In this document: one piece after another, positions 7,797 to 15,633 of the stretch | How positions within the stretch are numbered: the first letter of the stretch is position 1 | How the letters are laid out: each line of letters starts with the position of its first letter | Source: SLJK01 sp964567295 | GTDB taxonomy: Bacteria; Bacillota; Dethiobacteria; DTU022; UBA8154 | Direction of reading: 5' to 3' | NCBI GenBank assembly: GCA_964567295.1 | Contig: CAZMLU010000036.1 | Span: 1 to 17,199, forward strand | Length of the DNA stretch: 17,199 bases | Program-made: the position numbers and the translations under genes | The notes under the pieces: model-generated | What the model was told of the DNA's origin: nothing | Seen by the model: the letters and a program-made list of their open reading frames with translations, nothing else | Database searches by the model: none

Positions 7797-8246
7797 TTAA
7801 AATATGACTCGAAGAACCTGCCTTCCCACCACAGACTTCCGGTTACCGTACATTACTTTTAAAAGGTTATTGTCATCATTTACAATGGTAAATTCCTCAA
7901 CCGGAGCATATTCCAGAAATTTAATAAATTCCGCACACGTACAGATTTCTTTATTGGTAAAAAATATCTTCCCTCTCAGGATTGCTTCTTTGGCAAGCTC
8001 TTTTTTGCCGATAACATCACCGATAATTTCAACTTCGTCCCTAGAAAATTCAACGATTGAAGGAAACACATCCTCACCCATCTTTAGATATACATATGCA
8101 CCTACAATTTGTTTTTGTCGATCCGCGCCAGCAAAAGTTTTATAGGCTATCTCGATCATCTGGTTTTTCGGTATAGTAATTTGCAACTTCTTGTTATTAA
8201 AATCCTTAGTTATCCGTTTCACCTTACGAGTAATTAAGTATTTCAT
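7797..8246 (-). CDS. Unknown 149-aa protein
   Basis: I do not recognise this protein. It is a mixed alpha/beta soluble protein with a basic N-terminus (MKYLITRKVKRITKDFNNKK), a region of alternating hydrophobic residues (IVGAYVYLKMGEDVFPSIV) and a C-terminal basic end. There is one CxC (residues 101-103, ICTCAEF) and no signal peptide. In-frame starts exist at 8258 (ATG), 8255 (GTG) and 8246 (ATG). The purine-rich AAGGGGG ends immediately before 8258, so 8246, with GGTGAG 4 nt upstream, is preferred, giving 149 rather than 153 aa. A promoter upstream and a hairpin terminator just after the stop make it a single-gene unit, which supports it being real. Confidence 0.75.
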   Translation of the reverse strand: MKYLITRKVKRITKDFNNKKLQITIPKNQMIEIAYKTFAGADRQKQIVGAYVYLKMGEDVFPSIVEFSRDEVEIIGDVIGKKELAKEAILRGKIFFTNKEICTCAEFIKFLEYAPVEEFTIVNDDNNLLKVMYGNRKSVVGRQVLRVIF

Positions 8247-8289
8247 TGTTCTCACCATCCCCCTTATTAGTGATGTAGTGAGAAAAGTT

Positions 8290-8303
8290 ATATTAGCTAA
8301 TAT
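8290..8303. promoter_or_regulatory. 14-bp palindrome in the leader of the 149-aa gene
   Basis: ATATTAGCTAATAT is a perfect palindrome about 13 nt downstream of the predicted transcription start of the gene at 7797-8246. It may be an operator, but its AT-rich composition makes a chance origin possible. Confidence 0.3.
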
Positions 8304-8322
8304 TCTTTTTATATTTAAGTTA

Positions 8323-8351
8323 AGTATACCATAAATTAAACCGCTTGTCTT
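8323..8351 (-). promoter_or_regulatory. Promoter of the 149-aa unknown gene
   Basis: On the minus strand AAGACA (8351-8346), 17-nt spacer, TATACT (8328-8323) preceded by TGG (extended -10). The leader to the start codon at 8246 would be about 70 nt. Confidence 0.55.
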
Positions 8352-8428
8352 CTCTTTTGGCTATAACAATTCTGAAAACATTCATAAAAGAAACATAGCT
8401 AAGCCTAATAATACTGCCAACTCTTTTC

Positions 8429-9607
8429 TTAATCTGGCCTGCTGTTTTCTACCTCTTCCAAGCAGTTTTTCAGATAGTCTTCCATTTGGTCGAATTCAAT
8501 TAAAAAAGAATCATGCCCGTGAGGGGACTTTAATTCTTCATAACGAGAATCTACCCCGCACCTTCTCATATCTACAGCAAGCCCTCGCACTTCGCTGGGG
8601 TAAAACAATATATCGGAGCTTATTCCCAACAGAAATACGGTACATCGTATTCGCTCCAGTGCTGCGTGGTAAGAAGCATACCCCCGGCCAAGATCATGTA
8701 AATCCATTGCTTTAGTAAGATACAAATAAGTATTAGGGTCAAAACGATGGGTTATTTTTTCTCCCTGGTGATGCAAATAGCTTTCAACTGCAAATTGTTC
8801 ATTGAAAGAAAAAAGATTATAGTTTTCTGCCTTTTGAAGTGAACGTCCAAACCGTTTCTCAAATGATTCGTTGCTGCGGTAAGTAATGGTTGCAATTATT
8901 CTGGCCAAAGAAAGACCTTTACCCGGAAACTCTTTGCCATAATAATCACCATTTTGCCATGCAGGCTCGTTCATGATTGCCATGCGAGCAGCCTGGTTGA
9001 ACGCTATACCATTTGGCGAAAATTTTCCTGAACACCCTATTGCAATTATACTATCTACAATTCGCGGGTAAGTCACCGCCCATTCGAGAGCTTGCATTCC
9101 TCCCATAGAGCCCCCCAATACAGCTAATATCTTTTTTATTCCCAGATGATCCAACAGCCTTTTTTGGACTCGGACCATATCCTTTATGGTTATAACAGGA
9201 AACTTCATGGCATAAGGTTTCCCTCTTTTAGGGTCCGGGGAAGAAGGACCCGTAGTTCCATAACAACCTCCCAAAACGTTACTACATACTATAAAATACC
9301 TTTTTGTGTCTAGAACCTTCCCTGGTCCTACCAGGGACTCCCACCAACCTCGTTCTTTCTGAGAGAGTGTCGGTTCCCCCACCAGTGAAAACCCTGTTAG
9401 AGCATGGGCTATAATAATAACGTTATCTCCTTCCTCCGAAAGCTCCCCGTAGGTTTGGTAGTTTACCGTAACAGGGCCCACATGTGCCCCACTTTCCAAA
9501 ACAAATGAGGCAGGTGGTTCCGCAAAGGAAAAAGAATATTCTCCTTCAAAAGAAGGGTAAATGCTTTTTTCTATTGGTAATTCTTCCTTTCTGTCAAGAA
9601 GTGCCAA
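8429..9607 (-). CDS. metX: Homoserine O-acetyltransferase
   Basis: MetX transfers an acetyl group from acetyl-CoA to homoserine, giving O-acetylhomoserine, the activated precursor used by the divergent metY. It is an alpha/beta-hydrolase-fold protein. Counting from a GTG at 9616, the triad is S170 in LGGSMGGMQALEW, D335 in GISSDILFYP and H368 in SPHGHDSFLIE. Other signatures are CSNVLGGCYGTTGPSSPDP (111-129) and the oxyanion/lid region FNQAARMAI. The start is best placed at TTG 9607 (392 aa): AAGGAAGTGA, one mismatch from the ideal ribosome binding site, lies about 8 nt upstream, whereas it would overlap the GTG at 9616. Some members of this family use succinyl-CoA; acetyl is favoured by the metY context but cannot be settled from sequence alone. 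Confidence 0.95.
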   Translation of the reverse strand: MALLDRKEELPIEKSIYPSFEGEYSFSFAEPPASFVLESGAHVGPVTVNYQTYGELSEEGDNVIIIAHALTGFSLVGEPTLSQKERGWWESLVGPGKVLDTKRYFIVCSNVLGGCYGTTGPSSPDPKRGKPYAMKFPVITIKDMVRVQKRLLDHLGIKKILAVLGGSMGGMQALEWAVTYPRIVDSIIAIGCSGKFSPNGIAFNQAARMAIMNEPAWQNGDYYGKEFPGKGLSLARIIATITYRSNESFEKRFGRSLQKAENYNLFSFNEQFAVESYLHHQGEKITHRFDPNTYLYLTKAMDLHDLGRGYASYHAALERIRCTVFLLGISSDILFYPSEVRGLAVDMRRCGVDSRYEELKSPHGHDSFLIEFDQMEDYLKNCLEEVENSRPD

Positions 9608-9671
9608 GGCTTTCACTTCCTTAAATGCATATCTTAAACAATAACATTATTGGGGAAAAAATATTTACAAC

Positions 9672-9688
9672 CCTATTATTTCAATAGG
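9672..9688. repeat. Inverted repeat in the metX leader
   Basis: CCTATT and AATAGG arms of 6 bp are separated by 5 nt. The repeat lies about 20-36 nt downstream of the predicted metX transcription start and could be an operator or a small RNA hairpin. No SAM-I (S-box) or T-box signature is visible around it. Confidence 0.35.
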
Positions 9689-9714
9689 ATTGGTGATAGA
9701 TTAGACTTAAGATT

Positions 9715-9742
9715 ATTTTACCATCAATAAAAGCTTTGTCAA
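9715..9742 (-). promoter_or_regulatory. Promoter of metX
   Basis: On the minus strand a consensus TTGACA (9742-9737), 16-nt spacer and TAAAAT (9720-9715) with an extended TGG. The leader would be about 100 nt long. Confidence 0.65.
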
Positions 9743-9829
9743 CCCTCCTGCACCTTGTTGGCGGGTCTTTCTACTTATGTGTCAAAAAGAAGCAGCCAAT
9801 GTTTTTTACTTTCATTGTATTCTTATTGT

Positions 9830-9858
9830 TTGACAAAACAAAAAATATATGATAATTT
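9830..9858 (+). promoter_or_regulatory. Promoter of metY
   Basis: A consensus TTGACA (9830-9835) is followed 17 nt later by TAATTT (9853-9858) with an extended TGA; GATAAT at 9851-9856 with a 15-nt spacer is an alternative register. The -35 box lies in an imperfect inverted repeat TTGTTT-GACA-AAACAA (9827-9842) that could bind a regulator. The leader is about 55 nt. Confidence 0.55.
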
Positions 9859-9921
9859 TAAAAAGATCCATAGAAATACTTGACTTTGTTTTATATCATT
9901 CCTTAATAGGAGGGCAACTAT

Positions 9922-11229
9922 ATGACTGATTCCGATAAAATAGAAACCATAGCCTTACATGGGAGCCAGGAAGCTGATATTACGACAAAGGCGCGGGCCG
10001 TACCTATTTATCAGACTACATCGTTTCTCTTCGATTCCGCAGAACATGCAGCAAACCTCTTTAGTCTTAAAGAATTTGGCAATATATACACCCGTATGAT
10101 GAATCCCACAACTGAAGTTTTAGAGAAAAGACTTGCCCAACTTGATGGAGGAACCTCAGCATTGGCGTTAGCCTCAGGACAGTCCGCGATCACCCTGGCC
10201 GTATTAAACATTACCAGGGCCGGTCAAAATATCGTTTCTACGCGTTACCTTTACGGGGGAACATACAATCTATTCCATTATACCTTACCCAAAATGGGTA
10301 TCAAGGTGAGGTTTGTAGATTCCTCTGATCCTCTCTCTATTAAAAATGCTATAGATGATGATACTCGCCTAGTATATATTGAATCCGTAGGAAACCCTAA
10401 AAATAACGTTGATGATTTTCCAGAGATTGCCAAGATCGCAAACAGCTATAATATACCTTTCATTATCGATAATACCGTAACGCCTCCCCCACTTTTTCGG
10501 CCTTTTGAACACGGTGCAGACATTGCAATTTATTCTTTAACAAAATTTATAGGAGGACATGGCACAAGTATAGGTGGGGCTATTGTAGAACACGGCAATT
10601 TTAACTGGGCTAATGGAAAGTTCCCAGAACTTGTAGAGCCCGATCCTTCCTATCATGGGGTAAGCTATTGGGACAATTTCGGAGATCATGAAAAGGCTGC
10701 TGTTAGAGGTATTTCATATATAATGAAAGCCAGGGTGCAACTTTTGCGGGATATAGGCCCCGCTCTTTCTCCATTTAACTCTTTTTTGTTCTTGCAAGGA
10801 CTGGAGACCCTTCCATTGAGAATTAAAAAACATTCGGAAAATGCACTGGAGGTAGCGCATTGGTTAGAAAAACATCCTTCAGTTACATGGGTAAATTATC
10901 CCGGCCTTTCAAGTCATGCAGACCACGGCAAAGCAAAAAGATTTTTAAAAGAAGGATATGGAGCAATTATCGGCTTTGGTATTAAAGGAGGAAAAGAAGA
11001 AGGCATTAAATTGATAAACTCGGTTAAACTTTTTTCACACTTAGCAAATATTGGAGATGCCAAAAGTCTTATTATCCACCCAGCCTCTACAACTCATCAA
11101 CAGCTTAGCACAGAAGAACAGCTTGCTACAGGGGTAACCGATGATTATGTCAGACTTTCTATCGGATTGGAAAACAAGGAAGATATCATTGCCGACCTGG
11201 AGCAAGCCATTACAGCTAGCCAAAGATAA
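9922..11229 (+). CDS. metY: O-acetylhomoserine aminocarboxypropyltransferase (sulfhydrylase)
   Basis: MetY condenses O-acetylhomoserine with sulfide to homocysteine and acetate, using pyridoxal phosphate, in direct-sulfhydrylation methionine synthesis. The 435-aa length is typical of MetY and longer than MetB/MetC. The PLP lysine is K208 in YSLTKFIGGHGTSIGG, the ring-stacking aspartate is D183 in IIDNT, the phosphate/active-site YTR motif is at 56-58 (YTRMMNPTTEVLE), and SGQSAI (85-90) binds the cofactor phosphate. The C-terminal ANIGDAKSLIIHPASTTHQQ (375-394) and VRLSIGLE are family signatures. GGAGG lies 9 nt before the ATG. It is divergent from metX with separate promoters in a 300-nt intergenic region, and is followed by a methyltransferase gene 107 nt downstream. 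Confidence 0.97.
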   Translation: MTDSDKIETIALHGSQEADITTKARAVPIYQTTSFLFDSAEHAANLFSLKEFGNIYTRMMNPTTEVLEKRLAQLDGGTSALALASGQSAITLAVLNITRAGQNIVSTRYLYGGTYNLFHYTLPKMGIKVRFVDSSDPLSIKNAIDDDTRLVYIESVGNPKNNVDDFPEIAKIANSYNIPFIIDNTVTPPPLFRPFEHGADIAIYSLTKFIGGHGTSIGGAIVEHGNFNWANGKFPELVEPDPSYHGVSYWDNFGDHEKAAVRGISYIMKARVQLLRDIGPALSPFNSFLFLQGLETLPLRIKKHSENALEVAHWLEKHPSVTWVNYPGLSSHADHGKAKRFLKEGYGAIIGFGIKGGKEEGIKLINSVKLFSHLANIGDAKSLIIHPASTTHQQLSTEEQLATGVTDDYVRLSIGLENKEDIIADLEQAITASQR

Positions 11230-11239
11230 CTGTTCTTCA

Positions 11240-11253
11240 TATGATAAATCATA
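11240..11253. repeat. Short palindrome after metY
   Basis: TATGAT-AA-ATCATA, 6-bp arms with a 2-nt centre, 10 nt after the metY stop. It is not followed by a T run, so it is a poor terminator; it could be an operator for the downstream methyltransferase or chance. Confidence 0.25.
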
Positions 11254-11336
11254 CTGCAACTATGGTGTATATTCTTTTTACCCTAAACCATACAAACTAC
11301 TAATATAGCATCAGGAGAGTAAATGGAGGGGATAAA

Positions 11337-12080
11337 GTGTCCTTCTATGAAGCAATGGAAAAATATTATGACGATATTTTCCCTCTGAGTCAAAACAACC
11401 TATTATTCCTGGAAAAAACATTTGCCGATAATAGTAAACAGGTTTTGGATTTGGCCTGCGGAACCGGAAACTATGCACTGGCATTAGCTACTAAGGGATA
11501 TCGGGTAATGGGTATTGACCTTGATAAGACTATGATTGAGCTGGCGCAGCAAAAAAAAATCAAGGCACTTAATAATAGCAGCTCCGAAAATGTTTCTTTC
11601 TTAAAAGGTAATATGCTCCATCTTTCAAATATACTGAATCATACATATGATGGTGCTTTTTGCATTGGCAACTCCCTGGTTCATCTGGAATCAGCTTTCG
11701 AGATAGCAACTGCCATTGCAGAAACGGCCAAGGTCCTCCGTAGGAATTCAGTCTTGATAATACAAATAGTAAACTACAACAACATCTTAAAAAATAATAT
11801 TCAGGCACTGCCAACGCTGGAAAACAAAGAGCGTGGAGTATCCTTCGAGCGGTTCTATCGTTACAACCCTCATGAACACAAAATTCATTTCACGGGGAAA
11901 CTGAACTTGCCAGATTCCTCCACCCGCACCAACACCGTTCCCCTTTACCCGCTGCAAAAAAAAGAATTAGAAAAAAGCCTGGAAGAAGCAGGTTTTAGGA
12001 ATATGCAGTTCTGCGGAAATTTTTCCGGCGAGGCGTGGTCGGTGGAAAGCCCGGCCCTAATTTCCATTGCAAAAACATAA
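11337..12080 (+). CDS. Class I SAM-dependent methyltransferase
   Basis: The 247-aa cytoplasmic protein has the Rossmann-like methyltransferase fold. Motif I is VLDLACGTGNYALAL (36-50), the acidic residue binding the ribose is D61 in VMGIDLD, and FLKGNMLHL (88-96) is the motif II/III region before YDGAFCIGNSLVHL (104-117). The N-terminus (FYEAMEKYYDDIFP) resembles small-molecule methyltransferases of the glycine N-methyltransferase/UbiE-like group, but the substrate cannot be told. The start is GTG with GGAGG 7 nt upstream. It may be co-transcribed with metY, though no overlap enforces it. Its stop lies only 4 nt from the stop of the convergent transporter gene. Confidence 0.9.
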   Translation: MSFYEAMEKYYDDIFPLSQNNLLFLEKTFADNSKQVLDLACGTGNYALALATKGYRVMGIDLDKTMIELAQQKKIKALNNSSSENVSFLKGNMLHLSNILNHTYDGAFCIGNSLVHLESAFEIATAIAETAKVLRRNSVLIIQIVNYNNILKNNIQALPTLENKERGVSFERFYRYNPHEHKIHFTGKLNLPDSSTRTNTVPLYPLQKKELEKSLEEAGFRNMQFCGNFSGEAWSVESPALISIAKT

Positions 12081-12084
12081 TAAT

Positions 12085-13251
12085 CTAGTAATCTGTCCTT
12101 TTTGCAAAATAAACCAGCATAGCAGCTATTATAGGAACGATATTTAAGTTAAACATAATATAATAGCCAACTGCTGCAGCAACTACTCCCCACATAATAG
12201 AGCCTGCGGCCACCCCAATGTCAAAGGCTGTCCAATAAGTGGCATTTGCTACTCCTCTCTTTTCTGGAGGCATTAAACGAAGAGATAAGGATAGCATCGC
12301 AAGTTGTATTGAGCTAAATCCAAGTCCAAAAAAAGCCCCTCCGACGATAAGATGCTCGACAGAGGCCGTGCGCGACAAAATAAGCAAGGCAATGATCTGA
12401 GCCACAACCCCTAATAAGACAACAAGATCATAGCCTTTTTTCCCTTTCTTATCTAAGATTCTCCCACAAACAGGCCGAAATATAATAGAAGACAACGCAA
12501 AAAATGTAAAAAACAATCCGGTGGCAGATACACCTCGCATAGCAGCATAAACAGCTAGAAAAGAAAGAACCGAGCTTAAACTCAGGCAAAATAGTAACAT
12601 TGCCACGGCCGGCCTGAGGAGCAACTTGTCCATAAAGATAAACTTGGGTTTTTCGACCTTTTTCTTAAATACGGGATATTTAATTGTTAATGCTATTACC
12701 AAGGAGATACTTGTTATCAGAGCAAGTAGTAGAAATAAGATGGGAAATGAATAATTATCCATAACCCATAAACCAAAGGCAGGAGCTGCTGCCTGGGTAA
12801 AACTAACGGTAAGGGTAAAATACCCCATTCCCTCCCCCATTCTCTCAACAGGAATATTGTCTGCCGCCACTGTATTCATGGCAGTATTGCAGACCCCCCA
12901 TCCTATACCCTGAATGAAGCGGAATATAATTAAAACAGGGGCTGGCAGCATCCAGATAAAAACAACAGTGGGCAACAAAAACAGCAGAAGCCCTACCCAA
13001 AAAATAGTCTTACGTCCGTAGACATCAAGTGCCCAACCTGTCAGAGGTCTTGTCAGCACCGCCCCAACTGTTAAAGCAGCAAGAGGGAGTCCCGCTGCAC
13101 CAGTTATTTCTCCATACCTTTCCATATAGATTGGAAGAGTAGGAATCAGCCCATTAAATGCAAAAAAAAGTGCCAGAGAAGCCAGGCATACCATAATATA
13201 ATTAGCCGTCCACAGACTGCTTTTTTTTCCCTTACTTTCAACATGGAGCAT
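12085..13251 (-). CDS. Major facilitator superfamily transporter (probable drug/solute exporter)
   Basis: This 388-aa inner-membrane protein has about 12 hydrophobic segments in two six-helix halves joined by a basic cytoplasmic loop (KYPVFKKKVEKPKF, 191-204). MFS motif A is seen in the loop between helices 2 and 3 (GWALDVYGRK, 72-81), with its weaker repeat in the second half (GRILDKKGKKG, 263-273); RFIQGIGWG (111-119) matches motif B. These are features of the proton-driven exporter families, but the substrate is unknown. AGGGGA lies 7 nt before the ATG. It is divergent from the metallo-hydrolase gene (127-nt gap) and convergent with the methyltransferase gene. Confidence 0.92.
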   Translation of the reverse strand: MLHVESKGKKSSLWTANYIMVCLASLALFFAFNGLIPTLPIYMERYGEITGAAGLPLAALTVGAVLTRPLTGWALDVYGRKTIFWVGLLLFLLPTVVFIWMLPAPVLIIFRFIQGIGWGVCNTAMNTVAADNIPVERMGEGMGYFTLTVSFTQAAAPAFGLWVMDNYSFPILFLLLALITSISLVIALTIKYPVFKKKVEKPKFIFMDKLLLRPAVAMLLFCLSLSSVLSFLAVYAAMRGVSATGLFFTFFALSSIIFRPVCGRILDKKGKKGYDLVVLLGVVAQIIALLILSRTASVEHLIVGGAFFGLGFSSIQLAMLSLSLRLMPPEKRGVANATYWTAFDIGVAAGSIMWGVVAAAVGYYIMFNLNIVPIIAAMLVYFAKRTDY

Positions 13252-13300
13252 TTTTTATTCCCCTGCTTCCTGTAGAATAGACCCTGCGGCATTGGAAGAC

Positions 13301-13329
13301 ATTACTCTACGTAGAAAATAGTATGTTAA
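13301..13329 (-). promoter_or_regulatory. Candidate promoter of the MFS gene with internal palindrome
   Basis: On the minus strand TTAACA (13329-13324), 17-nt spacer, AGTAAT (13306-13301). The palindrome TCTACGTAGA (13306-13315) sits in the spacer next to the -10 box and could be an operator. The -10 box is only a moderate match. Confidence 0.35.
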
Positions 13330-13378
13330 AATAATAATATCACTTTTAAAAACTATAATATATGATAGGATGGTATGC

Positions 13379-14398
13379 ATGATAGAAAAAATTGCACAAG
13401 GCATATTTCGTATCGAATTGCCTATCCCCAACAGTCCGCTGCAAACTGTAAACACCTACTTACTAAAAGGAAAAGAACGTGATCTTCTTATTGATTCAGG
13501 CATGAACAATGAGAAATGCAAAGCAACATTACAAAATGCTCTTCGTGAACTGGGAACAAAGATGGAAAAAGTCGATTTTTTCATTACTCATCTTCATGAT
13601 GACCACTTTGGCCTAGCTCCCTCCCTGGCTCACAATGGAGCTACAATCTATATTAATGCTCCTGATGCCCAATTTTTAGGTGATGTCAAAATGTGGGAAA
13701 AGGGTTTTATTCATGGCAAAAGCAATGGTTTCCCGGAAGAAGATTTGAAAATATATATTGAGCAAAAACCTTACTTTCTTAAAAAAATCCCCAGGGAAGA
13801 ACTAAGAAAGGCAGCAGAAAACTCAAGTATTAAGTCTTCGGAAGGGCAAAGGTTTCAAATCCTTAGAGAAGGGAAAATATTTAATGTGGGAGATTATTCC
13901 TTTAAATGTTTAATGACTCCCGGGCATTCAAGGGGGCATACTTGCCTTTACGAAACCCGAGAAAAGTTTCTATTTTCAGGAGACCACATACTGGAGGATA
14001 TTACACCGGCCATTTTTCTATGGCCTGGAGAAATCCGAAACCCTCTCGGTGAATATTTAGATAGCCTCGACAGAGTTTTTGACCTGGAGGTAACTTCTGT
14101 TCTTCCTGGACATCGAAGCCCTTTCCGGGATCATAGAGAACGTATTTATGAGATAAAAACACACCATCAAGAAAGGGAAAGCGAAATCATCTCTGTAATG
14201 AACTCGAAAGGGAAGCATGCTTATGAAATTGCCTCAAAAGTAACCTGGAATATTCCTCGCCCCTGGGATGAATTTGCCCTGGAGTTGAAGTGGATGGCCC
14301 TTGCTGAAACGCTGGCGCATTTAAATCACCTGGTGGAAAAAAAAGAAGTGAAATGGAAATATAGCAACGGCAATATATATTATTATTTTCTCAATTGA
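13379..14398 (+). CDS. Metallo-beta-lactamase fold hydrolase
   Basis: The 339-aa cytoplasmic protein has the complete binuclear metal site of the superfamily: HLHDDH (H71, H73, D75, H76), H183 in TPGHSRGHT, D202 in SGDHIL and H245 in VLPGHRSPF. Family members of this length hydrolyse thioesters, lactones or phosphodiesters; the extra C-terminal helical region (about 255-330, ending in a winged-helix-like ETLAHLNHLVEKKEV) resembles the LACTB2-like group. The substrate is not known. The start is ATG 13379, with AGGATGG 5 nt upstream; the in-frame ATG at 13370 overlaps that site. A TATAAT at 13354-13359 may be its -10 box but no good -35 is seen. The stop is TGA, showing that TGA is a normal stop in this genome. 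Confidence 0.93.
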   Translation: MIEKIAQGIFRIELPIPNSPLQTVNTYLLKGKERDLLIDSGMNNEKCKATLQNALRELGTKMEKVDFFITHLHDDHFGLAPSLAHNGATIYINAPDAQFLGDVKMWEKGFIHGKSNGFPEEDLKIYIEQKPYFLKKIPREELRKAAENSSIKSSEGQRFQILREGKIFNVGDYSFKCLMTPGHSRGHTCLYETREKFLFSGDHILEDITPAIFLWPGEIRNPLGEYLDSLDRVFDLEVTSVLPGHRSPFRDHRERIYEIKTHHQERESEIISVMNSKGKHAYEIASKVTWNIPRPWDEFALELKWMALAETLAHLNHLVEKKEVKWKYSNGNIYYYFLN

Positions 14399-14490
14399 TT
14401 AACTACAAATTTTTATTGGGTATCCAAATAAGAAACAATAGTAAGATAAAATGCATACAAATTATTTTCTAAAAAAGGGAGAGAATTAAC

Positions 14491-15466
14491 ATGGATTATA
14501 CTTTTCTTTATGAAAAAAAATTACCTACGGAGGAAATATCCTTTTAACTATTATTTTCTTAATTGTTGGTTTAAAGGTGATAAATGTTATCACAAACAGA
14601 ACCTCTTTGCGTTTCCAAAAAGCCGAAGTTGACCCCTCCTTGCAGTCATTCCTATCCCACTTAATAAAGGCGTTACTGATAGTTTTACTTATAATTTCCA
14701 TTGCTTTTATGCTAGGGATACAAATGGCTTCATTTATTGCTGTTCTTGCCGCAATCAGCTTTGCGGTTGGGCTGGCCCTCCAGGGAAGCCTATCAAATTT
14801 TGCTGGAGGAGTTTTAATCCTCTTTCTAAAACCCTTCAAAGTTGGAGATTACATTGAAGCAGTAGGATATGCCGGCACGGTAAAAGAAATCCAAATTTTT
14901 TATACAGAACTAAACACCCCGGATAATAAAAATATAATCATTCCTAATGCAAATCTATCTAATAGCAGCGTCGTGAATTACAGTGCAAANNNNNNNNNNN
15001 NNNNNNNNNNNNNNNNNNNNNNNNNNNNNNNNNNNNNNNNNNNNNNNNNNNNNNNNNNNNNNNNNNNNNNNNNNNNNNNNNNNNNNNNNTAATCATTCCT
15101 AATGCAAATCTATCTAATAGCAGCGTCGTGAATTACAGTGCAAATTCTACAAGAAGGGTTGATTTTACCTTCGGTATAGGCTATGAAAACGATATAAAGA
15201 TTGTAAAACATATTTTAAATAAAATAGCGCAGGATAATCCCCTCATTTTTGAGGACCCGCCCCCCCAAGTAGTTGTAGCAGAGCATGGAGAAAGCTCAGT
15301 AAATTTATATTTAAGAGGATGGTGCAGAGCAGAAGATTACTGGACTATTTATTTTGATACCTTAGAAAAAGTAAAAGTTACTTTTGATAAAGAAGGGATC
15401 AACATCCCTTACCCGCAAAGAGATCTTCACCTGAAAAATGTAAGGCAGATAGGTGGTATGTTCTAA
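14491..15466 (+). CDS. Small-conductance mechanosensitive channel (MscS family), split by an A8 frameshift and an assembly gap
   Basis: MscS proteins are inner-membrane channels that open under membrane tension and release solutes after osmotic downshock. The ATG at 14491 has GGGAGAG 7 nt upstream and encodes MDYTFLYEKK, then runs into a stop at 14545. After the A8 tract (14513-14520) the +2 frame continues as ITYGGNILLTIIFLIVGLKV, a proper first membrane helix, so one extra A would restore the gene. The rest has helix 2 (SFLSHLIKALLIVLLIIS), the glycine/alanine-rich pore helix VGLALQGSLSNFAGGVLILF, the beta-domain KVGDYIEAVG and GTVKEIQIFYTELNTPDNKNIIIPN, and the C-terminal PYPQRDLHL. Removing the 100 N and one copy of the flanking 55-bp duplication (155 nt in all) joins both halves in frame; with the extra A the protein is 273 aa, normal for the family. 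GTG 14577 is the first start in the open frame but would cut helix 1. Confidence 0.85.
14935..14989 (+). repeat. Left copy of the 55-bp duplication at the assembly gap
   Basis: These 55 bases are identical to 15090-15144 and end exactly at the first N. They encode part of the MscS beta-domain (IIPNANLSNSSVVNYSA). Confidence 0.97.
14990..15089. other. Assembly gap of 100 N
   Basis: A run of exactly 100 N lies between the two 55-bp copies. Both the round size and the exact terminal repeat indicate two contigs with an unmerged overlap, not missing sequence. Confidence 0.99.
15090..15144 (+). repeat. Right copy of the 55-bp duplication at the assembly gap
   Basis: It begins at the first base after the N run and equals 14935-14989. 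The reading frame after it continues the MscS protein (NSTRRVDFTFGIGYEND). Confidence 0.97.
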
Positions 15467-15488
15467 ATGTATTTTATATTAAAATTAC

Positions 15489-15531
15489 AGGAAAGGAACC
15501 AGACAATATTTGCACTTTTCAGGTTTTTCCT
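15489..15531 (+). other. Bulged hairpin between mscS and the peroxiredoxin gene
   Basis: AGGAAA-GG-AACC (15489-15500) can pair with GGTT-TTTCCT (15522-15531), 10 bp with a 2-nt bulge and a 21-nt loop. No T run follows the stem, so it is at best a weak terminator for the channel gene. Confidence 0.3.
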
Positions 15532-15568
15532 TAGACATATCCCTGTATTTCTGTTAGGATATAGTATG

Positions 15569-15584
15569 TATTAACTATTATAAT
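15569..15584 (+). promoter_or_regulatory. -10 box and possible PerR-like site before the peroxiredoxin gene
   Basis: TATAAT at 15579-15584 is a likely -10 box about 50 nt before the GTG start; no clear -35 is seen. The 15 bases 15569-15583 match the Bacillus PerR box (TTATAAT-N-ATTATAA) at 11 of 14 specified positions, with the right half perfect. PerR commonly represses peroxidase genes in Gram-positive bacteria, but an AT-rich match of this quality is suggestive only. Confidence 0.35.
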
Positions 15585-15633
15585 ATTTGGGGTGTTTATC
15601 ATAGTATATCCCAATAAAAAGGAGGTAAAAATT

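Noticed and set aside
9880..9908. TTGACT-17-TTAATA as an alternative metY promoter
   Set aside because: The -10 box would overlap the ribosome binding site, leaving almost no leader; the TTGACA at 9830 is better.
14935..15144. Genuine tandem duplication inside the channel gene
   Set aside because: The copies abut the N run exactly and the protein is of normal length only when one copy is removed.
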